Source: Setophaga petechia | Lineage: Eukaryota > Chordata > Aves > Passeriformes > Parulidae | Reading direction: 5' to 3' | Length of the DNA: 64,000 nucleotides | Assembly: GCA_024362935.1 (NCBI GenBank) | Contig: JANCRA010000009.1 | Location: 14,329,572 to 14,393,571, forward strand | Shown here: piece by piece, positions 62,401-64,000 of the stretch | Layout: every line of letters begins with the position of its first letter | How positions within the stretch are numbered: the first letter of the stretch is position 1 | Made by a program: the position numbers and the translations under genes | The notes under the pieces: model-generated | What the model was told of the DNA's origin: nothing | What the model saw: the letters and a program-made list of their open reading frames with translations, nothing else | Database searches by the model: none

Positions 62401-64000
62401 TGACTGAAGACACTGACAGTATTATTTAAAATTCTCATGAACTGGTCCTATCTGCTCACCTCTACTAAGAAAACTGACGAAAATGAAAGTCAGGAATAAA
62501 ACCTAGGGCACAACTACAAGAGGAAGAATGAAAAGAAGCACAATATGCCACAAGCTTCCTGACATTTGCTCAAAGTCAAAGACATCCCACATTGGGGCTG
62601 TGAATGGTCTCATTCTTTGCTGATCAGGTTTTGTACCTATTTAAGTATTCTACTTGCCAAGTCTTGTGAGTGCTATTTGAAGCACATTTCTGTACTGATA
62701 TTCTCACCAGCCTGAGTAGCGAACGTAGCACTCCATTTCAAACATCAATCTTAGCTTGCAGACCACTTTATGGTTTTTTTTTCATCAGGGGTAAGGAATA
62801 CTGAATCCTGACACTTGACTTTAACTGTTAAAATCAATAGTAAGAACCATTAATTTTCTCCAAGGCACAAAGCTTGTTAAAAAGTGTAGCTGGGTCTGCC
62901 CATGCAGCAAAAATATTAGATTATTGATTCTCAACTCAACTACAGGCCTCTTGTTACAGAATTATGGCATACTTTGTGATTCAGAGAAGCATCTCCTTAG
63001 GAAACAATCCCAAGTAAATGATGCTCTAAATAAACTTGGCAGGTACTTCTAATAAAGTATGATATCCAAGGCTGTGAAATATTTGTAGCTGTTGAAAGAC
63101 AGAATGGATTATGGAAGGATATGGACAGAGAGCATAACAAAGCCACTTCCTCTGTATTTGAAGAGAAATGACACATCTTCTGTGCTTCAAACACACAGAA
63201 CCACAATGACAATACTTTAGGAAGCAGAGGGGGAAGAAATATTTCATTTTTTAGATAGGAATGAAAATGGTGATCTCCATAATATCTGAGTGTATATTTA
63301 GTTGAAATACACTAGGAAAGTCACTAACAGGTGCTTGCAGAGGAAACAAACTGAACAGCTCCTATTAGCTAATCCACAATTTTTCCCACCTCCTTCTTGG
63401 CTCATAACTTCAAATACCATTAATCATATGTTAACATAATTTAGAATTTTCTTAAGAATCACATGGAACCTTATGGCTCAGGGTCTTCACTGATGTACCA
63501 GCAAGTTCACAGGCGAAAATCTCAGTTCATACTTCCATCAAAGGTTATTGGGTAAGCTGGAGCAGAAGAAGTAGTTCAGTAGAATGTAGCAAATATTACT
63601 GTTTTACACATCTGTGGTATTTACAGCTTTTAGAGTTTTAAAATCCACAGAATGCAACAGTCACACAGGAACTTAAAAGTTAGTATTCAGCTTCTAGGAA
63701 AACCTCACTTCATATTAAAGTGAGGAAAACATCGAAAGCAAGATCAAGTGAGAGTCAGACACAGTAAAATTGAAAAATAGTATCAGGCAATGTGGCAGTA
63801 AGGATAAAATAAAAGAAGCTAGATGAAGAGACTTCTCCCTAGATAGTAACAAAAATATAGGGTGACTGACATAACAGATCACTTTTTGGAATACTGGGAC
63901 ACAAAATTCATTTCTGACCTGAAAAGTGCACAAAAATACTACACTTCTTTTTCCCTCATGGTAAATTAAATAAAAACCACATGTATAAAAACCTTAAGTT
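59438..64000 (-). other. POLR1D: POLR1D upstream intron, truncated by window edge
   Basis: No CpG island, no minus-strand ATG exon resembling the common POLR1D N-terminus, and no exon with the AC19 fold is seen between 59,438 and 64,000. The first exon and the isoform 1 exon are therefore inferred to lie past the right edge. A short AAAAAATGAAT direct repeat occurs near 61,275-61,302. Otherwise I see nothing functional. Confidence 0.7.

Noticed and set aside
59438..64000. Search for the POLR1D first exon and the AC19-domain exon
   Set aside because: No minus-strand ATG exon with the common N-terminus, no CpG promoter and no translation resembling the AC19 fold; they are inferred to be past the window edge.

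Overview
The window is vertebrate, most probably avian, nuclear DNA. It carries truncated CR1 LINE copies of the bird/reptile type, interspersed repeats are otherwise sparse, and intergenic spacing is compact. The two genes found match conserved vertebrate synteny next to the ParaHox cluster (POLR1D, then GSX1, then PDX1 in the direction of transcription). The exact species cannot be told from this sequence.

Layout, left to right. 1-9.3 kb is the 3' flank of GSX1, with no recognisable gene and one candidate conserved regulatory block near 3 kb. A GC-rich CpG-island domain (about 9.3-13.3 kb, with an AT-rich break at 10.2-10.4 kb) contains the complete two-exon homeobox gene GSX1 on the minus strand (CDS 12070-11683 joined to 11237-10882). 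Upstream of it is a conserved-looking AT-rich block at 13.97-14.40 kb containing an inverted pair of T-box-like half-sites, followed by a second GC-rich patch (14.5-15.0 kb). From 15 to 49.8 kb is a gene desert of about 35 kb between GSX1 and POLR1D. It holds three CR1 fragments, one 24-bp minisatellite that can be read as a Thr/Ser-rich exon on the minus strand, and several blocks dense in developmental transcription-factor motifs (29.5-30.1, 33.4-34.0, 38.9-39.5, 40.6 and 44.0-44.4 kb). At 49.86-49.98 kb there is a very short isolated CpG-rich patch with a CTCF-like core motif and a plus-strand splice-donor consensus.

From 50.4 kb to the right edge the window lies inside POLR1D on the minus strand. 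Two exons of its alternative 'isoform 2' transcript are visible: an internal exon at 59437-59363 and the terminal coding exon at 51376-51091. Splice sites and reading phase agree exactly. The first exon (initiator Met) and the exon encoding the RNA polymerase I/III subunit AC19 (RPAC2) domain are not in the window and should lie beyond 64 kb.

GSX1 (a transcription factor for ventral telencephalic and spinal progenitors and the hypothalamus) and POLR1D (a housekeeping polymerase subunit gene) are functionally unrelated neighbours. The motif-dense intergenic blocks are best read as candidate GSX1 regulatory elements, and the CpG/CTCF-like patch as a candidate boundary or non-coding RNA promoter. 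No new protein-coding system is evident; most long open frames are by-products of GC-rich or low-complexity DNA.
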